A stretch of DNA of 64,000 nt from Mucilaginibacter pankratovii (GCF_014773265.1 NZ_JACWMY010000010.1:186001-250000); one strand, 5' to 3'. Counted from the first letter of the stretch, positions 34,543 to 44,689 are shown. Notes: a model not told the origin generated them from the letters alone. Made by a program: numbers and translations.

Positions 34543-36939
34543 CTATTCTCCATTTTTCAAACTCTTCACCGGGTTGGCTATGGCTGCTTTTACTGACTGA
34601 ATGCTGATGGTGGCCAATGCTATTAAAGTTGCACCGCCGCCCGCCAGCACAAATACCACCCAGGTGATATTTATTTTATAGGCAAAATCCTGAAGCCAGG
34701 CGTTCATGGCGTACCAGCCTACCGGGATAGCTATCACGATGGAAATAATGATCAATACCATAAATTCGGCGGCCAATAAACCTATAATTCGGCTTACGCT
34801 TGCGCCAAGTACCTTGCGGATACCGATCTCCCTGGTTTTTACCTGTGCCGAATAGGTGGCCAGGCCAAACAGCCCCAGGCAGGAGATAATGATGGCAATG
34901 CCCGAGAACATGTTGAATAAAGAGCCCGTGCGCTGATCGTCGGTATATAATTTTTTAAAGCTATCGTCTAAGAAAGTGTAATTGAATGGAATATCGCCAT
35001 TATACCGTTTCCATAAAGCATGTGCGGATGCGATTGCGCTTTGAGCATCGCGGCCGGTTGTTTTCAGATAGACCTTCCAGCAGTTATTGGGGTTATACTG
35101 GAATACCGCCGGTTCAATTTGCTTGTGAATGGTGGTAAAGTGAAAATCCTTTACAACGCCAATGATGGTGCCGGTCACGGTTTGCACACGCAGACGTTTA
35201 CCGATAGGGTTTTTAAGGCCCATTTCTTTCACGGCGGTTTCGTTAATGAGGAAGTGTGCAGAATCTGCCACCGCACCGGTAAAACCAGCCCCGTCAATAA
35301 TTTTCATTTTGAAGAAGCTCAGCAGGTCCTTATCGGCGTAGATCTGGTTGAACCACATATTAGAGTTGACCGGTTTGCCATCCCAATCCGAGTCGCCGGT
35401 AGAGCTGCCGCCGGTGATGATATCACGACCGGCGCGGGTTACATCCAATACGGCAGGGTTTTTCTGCAGCTCATTCTTGATGACATCATAATGCGGCACC
35501 ATATCGTTGCGCATGCTGAAGGATAAAACATTCTCTTTATCGTACCCCAGGTTTTTATCCCTGATGAATTTCAATTGTTTGCCGATGATTAGGGTGCCGA
35601 TGATCAACACGATAGATACTGCAAATTGCAGCACCACCAACACCCTCCGGAAGGCAGCGTTGCCGATACCGATAGAGATCTTGCCCTTCAGTGCCTTTAA
35701 TGGCTCGAACGAAGAAAGCAGCAAGGCCGGGTAAATACTTGATGCCGCGAGCGTTCCCAACAGCGTTACCAAAATGCAGGCCCAGATGTTATAACTGGAT
35801 AAGTTGAGCGTAATTTGTTTGCCCGAGAACTGGTTGTAATAAGGCAACAGCACAAACATCAGCGCAAAGGCAAATATGGCGGCTATGACAAACAGCAGCG
35901 TGGTTTCGGCCATAAACTGCATAAACAGTTGGAACTTATTGGCGCCAATTATTTTGCGCATGCTTACCTCCTTGGCGCGCAGCATACTGCGGGCGGTAGA
36001 TAAGTTTACATAATTGATACAAGCGATAACTAAGATCATCAGCGCCACAATACCAAAGGTACGCACAGTAGAAATGCCACCATCGGTACCGTCGGCTTTG
36101 TAAAGGTGCATTTTCAGCAGCGGCTGCGATAGGTATGGCACGGGCGCATCTTCGGGCTTGTTACGCTCGTGGATGGCCTGCAGCTTTTTCTCAAATGCAA
36201 CGGTATTTACAGTTGTACCAGGTTTCAAAAGCAGGTAAGTTTGGAAACCAAACATGCTCCAATCCGCATCCATCGAGGAGATGAAGGTTTTATTATCGTA
36301 GGTTTTTCTGTTTTTGATGTATGCCAGATCGTTAAACCGCGATAAAGGCATCAAAATGCGATACTTAAAGCTGGAATTTGCGGGATAGTTGGGGATAACA
36401 CCGGTTACTTTCAATTGCTCGTCCTGACCAAGGGTAACTACTTTACCGATCGGGTCTTCCTTGCCGAAGTATTTATCGGCCATCTCCTGGGTTATTACGA
36501 TGGAGCTATTATCGGCAAAAGGATGGCGCTTATCCCCTTTGATCAGGTTAAAATCAAACACTGTGAAATAGGAAGGGTCGGTAAAGGCAAAATCGTCTTC
36601 ATAAAAAACTTTGTCTTTGTACCGGAACGGTGCGTTGCCTAAAGTCATAATACGCACAGCATCCTGCACCTCGGGCAGTTCTCTTTTGGCGAAGGTTGCA
36701 ACCGGCGCTATGATATTATTGAAGATCTGCTTGCTGATACCCGTGCCGCCCACAATACCTATCTTGTAGATATTATCGGCCTTGGAGTTAAATTTATCGT
36801 AGCTCAATTCGTCCTGCACCCAAAGCAGCATAAACAAACCAACAACCAGCCCTACGGTAAGGCCGGCCACATTAATGGACGCGTAAAACTTATTCCCTAA
36901 GATATTACGCCAGGCCGTTTTTAAATAGTTTCTTATCAT
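34543..36939 (-). CDS. FtsX/MacB-like ABC permease, array copy 4
   Basis: The protein has 798 residues and starts MIRNYLKTAWRNILGNKFYA. The first coupling motif, KEVSMRKIIG, carries the Ser variant also seen in copy 9. The second is REIGIRKVLG. The C-terminus is altered to NPVKSLKNGE. The segment before the second helix (MHLYKADGTDGGISTVRTF) fits none of the larger subgroups. Both transport modules are complete. Confidence 0.9.
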   Translation of the reverse strand: MIRNYLKTAWRNILGNKFYASINVAGLTVGLVVGLFMLLWVQDELSYDKFNSKADNIYKIGIVGGTGISKQIFNNIIAPVATFAKRELPEVQDAVRIMTLGNAPFRYKDKVFYEDDFAFTDPSYFTVFDFNLIKGDKRHPFADNSSIVITQEMADKYFGKEDPIGKVVTLGQDEQLKVTGVIPNYPANSSFKYRILMPLSRFNDLAYIKNRKTYDNKTFISSMDADWSMFGFQTYLLLKPGTTVNTVAFEKKLQAIHERNKPEDAPVPYLSQPLLKMHLYKADGTDGGISTVRTFGIVALMILVIACINYVNLSTARSMLRAKEVSMRKIIGANKFQLFMQFMAETTLLFVIAAIFAFALMFVLLPYYNQFSGKQITLNLSSYNIWACILVTLLGTLAASSIYPALLLSSFEPLKALKGKISIGIGNAAFRRVLVVLQFAVSIVLIIGTLIIGKQLKFIRDKNLGYDKENVLSFSMRNDMVPHYDVIKNELQKNPAVLDVTRAGRDIITGGSSTGDSDWDGKPVNSNMWFNQIYADKDLLSFFKMKIIDGAGFTGAVADSAHFLINETAVKEMGLKNPIGKRLRVQTVTGTIIGVVKDFHFTTIHKQIEPAVFQYNPNNCWKVYLKTTGRDAQSAIASAHALWKRYNGDIPFNYTFLDDSFKKLYTDDQRTGSLFNMFSGIAIIISCLGLFGLATYSAQVKTREIGIRKVLGASVSRIIGLLAAEFMVLIIISIVIAIPVGWYAMNAWLQDFAYKINITWVVFVLAGGGATLIALATISIQSVKAAIANPVKSLKNGE

Positions 36940-36952
36940 AATTATATTTTTT

Positions 36953-36985
36953 GATTACACCGATTGAAAATTGATTTCACCGATT
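36953..36985 (-). promoter_or_regulatory. GATTACACCGATT and GATTTCACCGATT boxes upstream of permease copy 4
   Basis: Boxes lie at 36953-36965 and 36973-36985. The first ends 13 nt before ATG 36939. Confidence 0.55.
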
Positions 36986-36989
36986 TATA

Positions 36990-37075
36990 TTAGTTGATAG
37001 TTAATGGTTGATAGATCATAGTAGCTTCATTGTTCTTTTCCGGCTATGAACCATGAACTATCAGCCATCAACTCT
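36990..37075. repeat. Heptad repeat hairpin
   Basis: TTGATAG, TTAATGG, TTGATAG and ATCATAG units on the left face CTATGAA, CCATGAA, CTATCAG and CCATCAA units on the right, around a ~30-nt centre (TAGCTTCATTGTTCTTTTCC). The right arm ends at the stop of permease copy 3. Confidence 0.7.
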
Positions 37076-39502
37076 TTATTCATTCTTCAAGCTATTCACC
37101 GGGTTTGCCAATGCCGCTTTAATGGCCTGAAAGCTTACCGTTACTACAGCTATTAAAATGGCTGTTAAGCCAGCAGCGGCAATTACCCACCATTGTATGT
37201 TTATCCGGTAGGCAAAATCCTGTAGCCACAGGTGCATACAGTACCAGGCCAACGGCGAGGCTACTGCGATGGATATCACCACCAGTTTTACAAAATCTTT
37301 AGATAACATGGCCACTATGGCGCTTACATCGGCACCCAATACCTTGCGGATGCCTATTTCTTTTGTACGTTGCTCTGCTGCGTAAGCCGCCAGCCCAAAC
37401 AGGCCCAAGCATGCTATAATAATTGCCAGCGTGGTAAATATGATGAAGATGGTACCCACCCGCTGCTCCGAGCGGTAGGACGCGTCAAAATCCTGATCCA
37501 TAAAGGAGAAATTCATTTGTACCGGCGAGAACGACGTCCATTTGGTTTTTATCTGTGACATTAAAGCGGGCAAGTTTGCCGTATTTACCCGCAGACTTAC
37601 CGCACCGTTGTTTTCTCCAAGGCGGATAATAACAGGCTCTATTTTATCATGCAGCGAACTGAAGTGAAAATCTTTCACCACGCCAATTACTTCGTATTTT
37701 ACGGTATTAGACAATTCGGTTTTTCCGCCAAGCGATTTGTAAAGCGTTTGGTTCAGCGGGTTTTTATAACCCAGGAATTTGGCGGCCGCCTCGTTGATGA
37801 TAACCGCACCCGAATCGGAGAGCCTGCCTTTGTCGAAGTTACGCCCCGCTGCCATTTTCATATCCAGCGTTGGGATCCAGTCGGCATCTACTTCCCAGCT
37901 TTGCGGGAAAATGGAGTTCTTTTGATCGAGCGTTGCATCTTTAAAATAGATGGATGTACCCCTGTTGCCCGATACCGGGAGGAAATTCGTCATGGTAACG
38001 CCGGCAACACCGGGTAATTGGCTTAACTCCTCTTTGAAATTTTTGGTTGATTTGTTAAGCTCGTAGGCGTTTTGAATAATGAGTACCTGGTTACGGTTAA
38101 AACCCAGATTGGTAGTTTGGATGTAGTTGAGCTGATTATTAATGATCAGCGTGCCAATAATAAGGAACACCGAAATGCCAAACTGGAAAACCACCAAAAA
38201 GCTCCTCAGACCGCCGCCCTTAAAACCGGCTGATAGTTTGCCCTTCAGCACATCTATCGGCTGGAAGGCCGAGAGGAAGAATGCGGGGTACGAGCCGGCC
38301 AGCGAACCAACAACCAATACAATAAGCGCTGATACCGGCAACAACCAAAGCAATGTTGCTTGTGTAATGGCGATATCTTTCCCGGCCAGTTGGTTAAACA
38401 GCGGCAGCAATGCTACAGCGGCAAAAAGCGCGATAACGGTTGCAAAGAAGGTGATCATGATAGATTCTGAAAGGAACTGCGCGATAAGGTATTTACGTGG
38501 CGAACCAAGCACTTTGCGTACCCCAACCTCGCGGGCGCGGTTTGATGACCGGGCGGTAGAAAGGTTCATGAAGTTTACGCAGGCAATCAGCAATATAAAT
38601 ATAGCTATTGCCGAAAATATGTACACGTATTGCGTGGTGCCATTTGCGCTCAATTCACCCGTACGATTAGATTTGAGGTGGATATCGGTAAGCGGCGTAA
38701 GGTTCAACCGGAAATAGCTGCCACTTTTCTCAAAATCGGCGTAGCTCATGCCTATTTCGCTTTTCATTTGGTCGCCACTGAATTTTTGCAGTAAGGCATC
38801 AAAACTGCCTCCCAGTTTTTTGGCATCTTTAACGTCCTTCAGCAATACATAGGTATTATAATCATTACGCAGCCAGGCATTCGATCGGCTATCCCCCCAG
38901 GTGGCCATGGATAAAAAGAAATCGACGTTAAAGTGCGAGTTTTTTGGCACATCCTTTATTACCCCCGTGATCTTAAAATTTTGGTTATCATTAAGAATCA
39001 TCATCTTGCCAACCACATCCGTTTTATCAAAATACTTTTTGGCGGTGCTTTCGGTCACCACTACCGAATTTGGCTCGGCAAGGGCGGTTTTACTATCTCC
39101 GCTTATCATTGGCAGCGTAAAAACATTAAAAAGCGATGGATCGGCAAAGGCAACTTTATTCTCTACCATATTCACCTCACCTTTTTTAACATGCATGGTG
39201 TAGGCATTTTTTATGCGTACAGCGTCTTCTACGTAAGGATATTCGGCAACAAGTGTTTTTGCCAGCGGCGGCATTACTACAGCGTAATCTTTCCGGTTCT
39301 CGCCGAGTTTAAGGTCCGCATTTACGCGATATATACGCTCGCTTTTGGTGTTGTAAAGGTCGTAGCTCAGCTCATCAACCACATAAAATACAATAAGCAG
39401 GCAGGCGCCCAGCCCAAGGGCCAGTCCCAGTATGTTTATAGCCGTAAAGCCCTTGTTTTTCAAGAGGCTACGGAATGCTGTTTTTATATAGTTTCTGAAC
39501 AT
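37076..39502 (-). CDS. FtsX/MacB-like ABC permease, array copy 3
   Basis: The protein has 808 residues and starts MFRNYIKTAFRSLLKNKGFT. The coupling motifs are REVGVRKVLG and KEIGIRKVLG. The end is NPVNSLKNE, the most divergent C-terminus of the set. The signature IHLKSNRTGELSANGT groups it with copies 8 and 10. Its upstream box is degenerate (GATTACGTTGATC at 39527-39539), unlike those of most neighbours. Confidence 0.9.
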   Translation of the reverse strand: MFRNYIKTAFRSLLKNKGFTAINILGLALGLGACLLIVFYVVDELSYDLYNTKSERIYRVNADLKLGENRKDYAVVMPPLAKTLVAEYPYVEDAVRIKNAYTMHVKKGEVNMVENKVAFADPSLFNVFTLPMISGDSKTALAEPNSVVVTESTAKKYFDKTDVVGKMMILNDNQNFKITGVIKDVPKNSHFNVDFFLSMATWGDSRSNAWLRNDYNTYVLLKDVKDAKKLGGSFDALLQKFSGDQMKSEIGMSYADFEKSGSYFRLNLTPLTDIHLKSNRTGELSANGTTQYVYIFSAIAIFILLIACVNFMNLSTARSSNRAREVGVRKVLGSPRKYLIAQFLSESIMITFFATVIALFAAVALLPLFNQLAGKDIAITQATLLWLLPVSALIVLVVGSLAGSYPAFFLSAFQPIDVLKGKLSAGFKGGGLRSFLVVFQFGISVFLIIGTLIINNQLNYIQTTNLGFNRNQVLIIQNAYELNKSTKNFKEELSQLPGVAGVTMTNFLPVSGNRGTSIYFKDATLDQKNSIFPQSWEVDADWIPTLDMKMAAGRNFDKGRLSDSGAVIINEAAAKFLGYKNPLNQTLYKSLGGKTELSNTVKYEVIGVVKDFHFSSLHDKIEPVIIRLGENNGAVSLRVNTANLPALMSQIKTKWTSFSPVQMNFSFMDQDFDASYRSEQRVGTIFIIFTTLAIIIACLGLFGLAAYAAEQRTKEIGIRKVLGADVSAIVAMLSKDFVKLVVISIAVASPLAWYCMHLWLQDFAYRINIQWWVIAAAGLTAILIAVVTVSFQAIKAALANPVNSLKNE

Positions 39503-39543
39503 GACCGTTGATGCTAATGATTAAATGATTACGTTGATCCCAC

Positions 39544-39571
39544 TCTTGATTCTTGTATCTTACTTCTTGCT
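39544..39571. repeat. Four tandem TCTT heptamers
   Basis: TCTTGAT, TCTTGTA, TCTTACT and TCTTGCT follow one another with exact 7-bp periodicity, 8 bp before the stop of permease copy 2. Confidence 0.75.
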
Positions 39572-39578
39572 TCTAAAA

Positions 39579-41954
39579 CTACTCACTTCTTAAACTCTTC
39601 ACCGGGTTTGCCAATGCTGCGTTCAGCGATTTAAAGCTTACTGTTGCCAGGGCTATCCCAAATGTTATTAATGCAGCAAATAAAAAGATCGACCAATGCA
39701 GCGGCGTTTTATAAGCAAAGTTTTGCAGCCATGTGTGCATAAAGTAATAGCCCAATGGTATCGCAATCACCGTAGCAACCGCAACAGGTTTCAACAAGTC
39801 TTTTGATAACAGCAGCAGTATATTTGGCACCGACGAGCCCAACACCTTGCGTACGCCGATCTCCTTGGTGCGTTTTACCGCTGTGAAGGATGCCAGTCCG
39901 AATAAACCTAAACAGGCGATGAAAATAGCCAGGCCCGAAAAGATGGCCAGCATGGTTTGCTGGCGGATATCGGTTTTGTAGGTGGTATCAAATTTCTGAT
40001 CGAGGAAGCTGTATTCGAAAGGATAAACCGGGGCAACCTGGCTGTACACCTGCTTTATTACAGCAAGGGAGTTTTTAATATTACCCGCTTTTATTTTGAT
40101 AACGGCTACCCTCCTGTCCATTGCAGGTGATATAATGAGAGCATCCATATTCTCCTTCAGCGAAAGGAAATTGTAATCTTTCACTACACCTATTACACGG
40201 CGTGGTTTATCGTCGCGAATGGTATTTTTTATTTGCTTACCAATAGCCTGCTCTGGTGTAAAGCCAAGTTTTTTGGCGGCAGTTTGGTTGATGAGCACCG
40301 CGTCGGTAGAATCCGTTGTAAACTGAGGCGAAAAATCGCGGCCGGCTACTATTTTCACCCCAAGCGTTTTAACAAACTGGAAGTCGGCGAACTCCGTGCG
40401 CGATTTAAATTTATCGTGCTGGCCCTCTGCTTCAAAAGTATGCATATCATGGAAACCGCCGGGCTCGCCCGACATGAGCGACACGCTTGCAATATTGGCG
40501 TTGCTTTCCAGCTCTTTTTTGAAAACGCTCATTTGGTTGTAGATGTCGTTATTATCCAGCTGTACAATTACGGCCTGCTCTTTATCATAACCAAGCTCTT
40601 TGCCTTTTACAAAGCTCATCTGCTTCATGATAACGATGGTGCCGATAATGAGCAATACCGAAATACTAAACTGCACCACCACGAGCGATTGCCTGAAGAA
40701 GGCCCCGCTTTTGCCCAAACGCAGTTTGCCTTTCAGCGCCTGTATTGGTGAAAAAGCCGACAGAAAAAACGCCGGGTAGCTGCCCGCCAGAAAGCCGATA
40801 ACGACGATCACCCCTGCTAAAAACAGGTAGATAGGTGCCGAGTTCCAGCTGGCAGATACGTTATAGCCGAGCAGCTCGCGGTACCAGGGCATCGCTGCAA
40901 TTAATATCACTACAGATAAAATGCAGGAGATAATGGTAAGCAGCATGCTCTCGCCGATGAATTGCAGTACAAGGTGGTTCTTTAAAGCCCCTAAAACCTT
41001 GCGCAGCCCAACTTCTTTAGAGCGTTCCACTGCCCGGATGGTGGACAGGTTGGTAAAATTAATACAGGCAATAAGCATGATGAGTACCGCGATAGAAATG
41101 AAGATATATACTACCGTTTTATCGCCATGCTTTACATTATCAAAGGCTGATGCGGGCTCAAAATAAATATCGTTCAGTGCGGTAAGTTTCAGGCCGAATT
41201 TGGCACCGAAACGCGCCATATCCTTGCCCATGTATTTATCCATAAACTGCGGAAACTTCTTCTCCAGCTGCGCCTTATCGCTATGCTCATCCAGCAATAC
41301 ATAAGTAAAAAGGCCATTGTTGATCCAAACCTTAAAGTAATCCTCGTTAAAATAGTTAGATAATGGCACAACCACATCAAAATTCAAGTGCGAATTGGCT
41401 GGCACATCCTGCGCGATACCGGTGACTTTCAACTGTTTTTGTTTATCCAGCGTTACCACTTTGCCCATGGCATTATCAATGCTGCCAAAGTATTTTTTTG
41501 CGGTAGTTTCGGTAAGCACAATGCTCGAGGGATCTTTCAGTACCGACGATGCATTGCCTTTTAAAAGCTTGAAGGAAAACAGGCTAAAGAAATCAGCATC
41601 AGCATTATATAGTTTTTTTTCTACAAAGGCTTTATCGCCAAAAGAGATCAACCCCTGATTTGGCTGAACCCGTACGGCTTGTTTTATATCCCCCGGAAAA
41701 TCGTTCAATAAAGCCGTTGCATAAGGCCCCGAAAGATACGGTACACCTTCTTTCAGTTCATCAAAGGTGCGCATTACGCGGTACATACGTTTGCCCTTGG
41801 CGTGGAATTTATCCACACTGAACTCGTTCATGATGTAAACGAATATCATCATGCACACGGTGATACCGATGGTTAACCCCAATATGTGGATCAGCGAAAA
41901 CGCCTTGTTTTTATACAAGTTACGCCAGGCTATTTTGATATAGTTTTTTAACAT
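39579..41954 (-). CDS. FtsX/MacB-like ABC permease, array copy 2
   Basis: The protein has 791 residues and starts MLKNYIKIAWRNLYKNKAFS. The coupling motifs are KEVGLRKVLG and KEIGVRKVLG. It ends NPVKSLRSE, preceded by LNAALA rather than the usual IKAALA. The signature HGDKTVVYIF pairs it with copy 9. The gene is complete. Confidence 0.9.
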   Translation of the reverse strand: MLKNYIKIAWRNLYKNKAFSLIHILGLTIGITVCMMIFVYIMNEFSVDKFHAKGKRMYRVMRTFDELKEGVPYLSGPYATALLNDFPGDIKQAVRVQPNQGLISFGDKAFVEKKLYNADADFFSLFSFKLLKGNASSVLKDPSSIVLTETTAKKYFGSIDNAMGKVVTLDKQKQLKVTGIAQDVPANSHLNFDVVVPLSNYFNEDYFKVWINNGLFTYVLLDEHSDKAQLEKKFPQFMDKYMGKDMARFGAKFGLKLTALNDIYFEPASAFDNVKHGDKTVVYIFISIAVLIMLIACINFTNLSTIRAVERSKEVGLRKVLGALKNHLVLQFIGESMLLTIISCILSVVILIAAMPWYRELLGYNVSASWNSAPIYLFLAGVIVVIGFLAGSYPAFFLSAFSPIQALKGKLRLGKSGAFFRQSLVVVQFSISVLLIIGTIVIMKQMSFVKGKELGYDKEQAVIVQLDNNDIYNQMSVFKKELESNANIASVSLMSGEPGGFHDMHTFEAEGQHDKFKSRTEFADFQFVKTLGVKIVAGRDFSPQFTTDSTDAVLINQTAAKKLGFTPEQAIGKQIKNTIRDDKPRRVIGVVKDYNFLSLKENMDALIISPAMDRRVAVIKIKAGNIKNSLAVIKQVYSQVAPVYPFEYSFLDQKFDTTYKTDIRQQTMLAIFSGLAIFIACLGLFGLASFTAVKRTKEIGVRKVLGSSVPNILLLLSKDLLKPVAVATVIAIPLGYYFMHTWLQNFAYKTPLHWSIFLFAALITFGIALATVSFKSLNAALANPVKSLRSE

Positions 41955-41963
41955 TATTTTTTT

Positions 41964-42006
41964 GATTACACCGATTTGAAAATTGATTTCACCGATTACA
42001 CTGATT
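41964..42006 (-). promoter_or_regulatory. Three GATT-CAC boxes upstream of permease copy 2
   Basis: GATTACACCGATT (41964-41976) ends 9 nt before ATG 41954. GATTTCACCGATT (41985-41997) and GATTACACTGATT (41994-42006) overlap and show that the underlying unit is the 9-mer GATTnCACn. Confidence 0.55.
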
Positions 42007-42009
42007 CTA

Positions 42010-42044
42010 TCTTGATTCTTGGTTCTTTACTCTTGTCTCTTATT
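42010..42044. repeat. Five tandem TCTT heptamers
   Basis: TCTTGAT, TCTTGGT, TCTTTAC, TCTTGTC and TCTTATT are exactly 7-bp periodic and run into the stop codon of permease copy 1. Confidence 0.75.
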
Positions 42045-44401
42045 TACTCGCTTCTCAAACTCTTCACCGGGTTTGCCAGCGCGGCTTTGATAGCCTGGAA
42101 ACTCACCGTTATAATAGATATCATAATGGTTACCACTGCGGCCGTTATAAACACCCAAATACTTATTGGTACACGATAAGTGTATCCCTGTAGCCAACTA
42201 TGCATACCGAACCAGGCCAATGGCGTGGCAAACAGGAAGGCGATGCCAACCAGGGTTAAAAAGTCTTTTGATAGCATAGACGTAACACCAAATACTGATG
42301 CTCCCAGCACCTTGCGTACACCAATTTCTTTGATGCGGTTCTGTGCCATGTATGTGGCCAGGCCGAACAGCCCTAAGCAGGATATAAATATGGTTAGGCC
42401 GGCAAAAAGTGTGGCCAGTGTGCCGGTACGTTGTTCGTCCTTAAATTTCTTGGCGTATTCATCGTCAACAAAATGATAATCGAAGGGGTACTCGGAGTTA
42501 AATTTCTTAAACACGCCTTCTGCCAGTTTCAGGTTTTGGGCTGTTGTGTTTTTATCGTTAAGTTTATAATGGATAACATTGAACCACGATTTGGGGCCTT
42601 GTATGATCATAGGCCTCACCGGTTCATATGGCGATTGCAGGATGAAATCTTTCACCACACCTACTACGGTTAGCTTGTTATCGCCATTCTTTACAATTTG
42701 GCCAATGGGATGTTTAAATCCCATTATTTTTACCGATGCCTCGTTTAGCATAACAGCAAGCGAATCTGAAGGGTACTTTTCCGCGTCTATATCGCGGCCC
42801 TCTATAACCTTCAGGCCCATTGTTTTGGTGAAAGAGCCGTCAGTGTTGTACATGTTAAAGTCTATCTTGGCGCCTTCCTGTTTGCCTTGCCAGGTATAAT
42901 CCCAGGTATCGCTCCAGCCTTCTGTCATTGGCGCGCTGGTTTTGCTTACGGCAACAGCTGCACCGCTGGTTAACAATTCGTTACGGATGAGCTTATAATT
43001 CTTGTCGACGTTGCCCGTCATAAAGGTGTATACCAGGTTGTTCTTTTTGTAACCGGTATCCCGGTTTTGAGCGTACTCTAATTGCTCGCGTACAATGATG
43101 GTAGAAATGATGAGTACAATAGCAAAGGTGAATTGCACCACCACCAATATTTTACGTGGCGATATGGCCGCATTGGCTGCCTTGAAAGTGCCCTTTAATA
43201 CTTTTACCGGGATAAACGATGACAGGTATAGCGCCGGGTAGCTGCCTGATAACACGCCTGTGAAAAGGATAAATGATAATGATATCAGCCAGAACGCCGG
43301 GCTGTTATAAGGAATAATTAAATGTTTATCGGTAAGGTTATTAAAACCCGAAAGGGAAAGCTGGATGATGATGAGCGCCAATATACCGGAGAAAAATGCG
43401 ATCATGATACTTTCGCCGAGGAATTGCGAAATAAGGCTCCCTTTTGAGGCCCCTACTACTTTACGGATACCTACTTCTTTGGCGCGCTTCTCGCTGCGGG
43501 CAGTGCTCAGGTTCATGAAGTTGATGCAGGCGATCAGCAAAATGAATGCAGCAATAATACTGAACAATCTGATGGTTTCGATGCGGCCACCCACTATCTT
43601 ACCATTCTCGAACTTGGAATATAAATGCCATTTGGTGGCGGGATGCATAAACACATCGATATCTTTAATATCGGAATGCGAACGCGTAATATCTTTAACC
43701 TGCTTGTTTATAGCAGCTTCGGTTACGCCGGGTTTTAAAAGTGCCCAGGTTTGTACCGAATTGTTGCCCCAGTTCTTCTCCACTTGCTTGTCAACCTTCT
43801 CCAGGTAGGTCCATGGCATCAGGTATTCAAAATCGAATTGGGTGTTGTTAGGAAGATCTTTCATTACAGCGGTAACCGTAAAATAATCAACACTGTCTAT
43901 TTTGATGGTTTTGCCCATCGCGTCCTCATCGCCAAACAGTTTTTTAGCTGTTTTTTCGGTAAGAACAATGCTCTTCATTTCGTTCAGTGCCGTTTTTAGG
44001 TTACCCTTTACCAGCGGGAAACTGAACATCGTCAGGAAATCCGGGTCGGTATAATTACCGGCCAGTGTAAGATGCTTTTCGCCAAGCGTGAATAAGAAGT
44101 TGCAATTATTGGTGCGCGATACCTGCTCTACCTGCGGGTAATCCTGTTTAAGGCTGCTGCGCATTACTTTTGGCGTAGTTCCCCAGCACCACATTTTACC
44201 ATCAAAAACCGAGCGGTTATACATCTGGTAAAGACGGTCTTTTTTATCGTGGAACTGGTCGTAGCTTACCTCGTTTTGTACCCAAAACAAAATGAGGGCG
44301 GCACTGGCCATCCCAACTGCCAAACCGGCAATATTTATAGCGGTAAAACCCTTGTTTTTTAACAAGTTACGCCAGGTTATTTTAATGTAATTCTTAAACA
44401 T
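42044..44401 (-). CDS. FtsX/MacB-like ABC permease, array copy 1 (nearest the ATPase)
   Basis: The protein has 785 residues and starts MFKNYIKITWRNLLKNKGFT. The coupling motifs are KEVGIRKVVG and KEIGVRKVLG, and it ends NPVKSLRSE. The signature HLYSKFENGKIVGGRI groups it with copies 5 and 11. It is 288 bp downstream of the ATPase gene, with a palindromic repeat element in the gap. As the first permease after the ATPase it is the likeliest founding member of the array. Confidence 0.9.
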   Translation of the reverse strand: MFKNYIKITWRNLLKNKGFTAINIAGLAVGMASAALILFWVQNEVSYDQFHDKKDRLYQMYNRSVFDGKMWCWGTTPKVMRSSLKQDYPQVEQVSRTNNCNFLFTLGEKHLTLAGNYTDPDFLTMFSFPLVKGNLKTALNEMKSIVLTEKTAKKLFGDEDAMGKTIKIDSVDYFTVTAVMKDLPNNTQFDFEYLMPWTYLEKVDKQVEKNWGNNSVQTWALLKPGVTEAAINKQVKDITRSHSDIKDIDVFMHPATKWHLYSKFENGKIVGGRIETIRLFSIIAAFILLIACINFMNLSTARSEKRAKEVGIRKVVGASKGSLISQFLGESIMIAFFSGILALIIIQLSLSGFNNLTDKHLIIPYNSPAFWLISLSFILFTGVLSGSYPALYLSSFIPVKVLKGTFKAANAAISPRKILVVVQFTFAIVLIISTIIVREQLEYAQNRDTGYKKNNLVYTFMTGNVDKNYKLIRNELLTSGAAVAVSKTSAPMTEGWSDTWDYTWQGKQEGAKIDFNMYNTDGSFTKTMGLKVIEGRDIDAEKYPSDSLAVMLNEASVKIMGFKHPIGQIVKNGDNKLTVVGVVKDFILQSPYEPVRPMIIQGPKSWFNVIHYKLNDKNTTAQNLKLAEGVFKKFNSEYPFDYHFVDDEYAKKFKDEQRTGTLATLFAGLTIFISCLGLFGLATYMAQNRIKEIGVRKVLGASVFGVTSMLSKDFLTLVGIAFLFATPLAWFGMHSWLQGYTYRVPISIWVFITAAVVTIMISIITVSFQAIKAALANPVKSLRSE

Positions 44402-44411
44402 ATTTTTTTGC

Positions 44412-44443
44412 GATTACACCGATGAAGATTGATTTCACCGATT
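44412..44443 (-). promoter_or_regulatory. GATTACACCGAT and GATTTCACCGATT boxes upstream of permease copy 1
   Basis: Boxes lie at 44412-44423 and 44431-44443. The first ends 10 nt before the start codon. A degenerate CTCACC/TTCACC tract follows at about 44455-44490. Confidence 0.5.
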
Positions 44444-44590
44444 AAAACTCTTAACTACTCACCACTCTCAATTCACCATTCATTCACCCAAAACAGGGCA
44501 ATTCTCAAGCCGTCCCACCGCCAATTTGCATTGGCAGTGGGTAAAGCCGGAGGCACACTTAACTATATATTAATCAAATAGGTTAACCCA

Positions 44591-44677
44591 GTCTCACCTA
44601 AATCCTCTCCAAAGGAGAGGACTTTCGAATAACCAACCCTTCTCCTTTGGAGAAGGTGCGCGAAGGGCGGATGAGGC
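44591..44677. repeat. Palindromic CTCTCCAAAGGAGAG element
   Basis: Two internal palindromes, CCTCTCC-AAA-GGAGAGG (44604-44620) and CCTTCTCC-TTT-GGAGAAGG (44638-44656), are bracketed by outer ends GTCTCACCTAA and ATGAGGC. A homologous copy in opposite orientation lies at 54218-54298. It fills the gap between the ATPase gene and permease copy 1. Confidence 0.75.
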
Positions 44678-44689
44678 TGTTAAAAGTTA

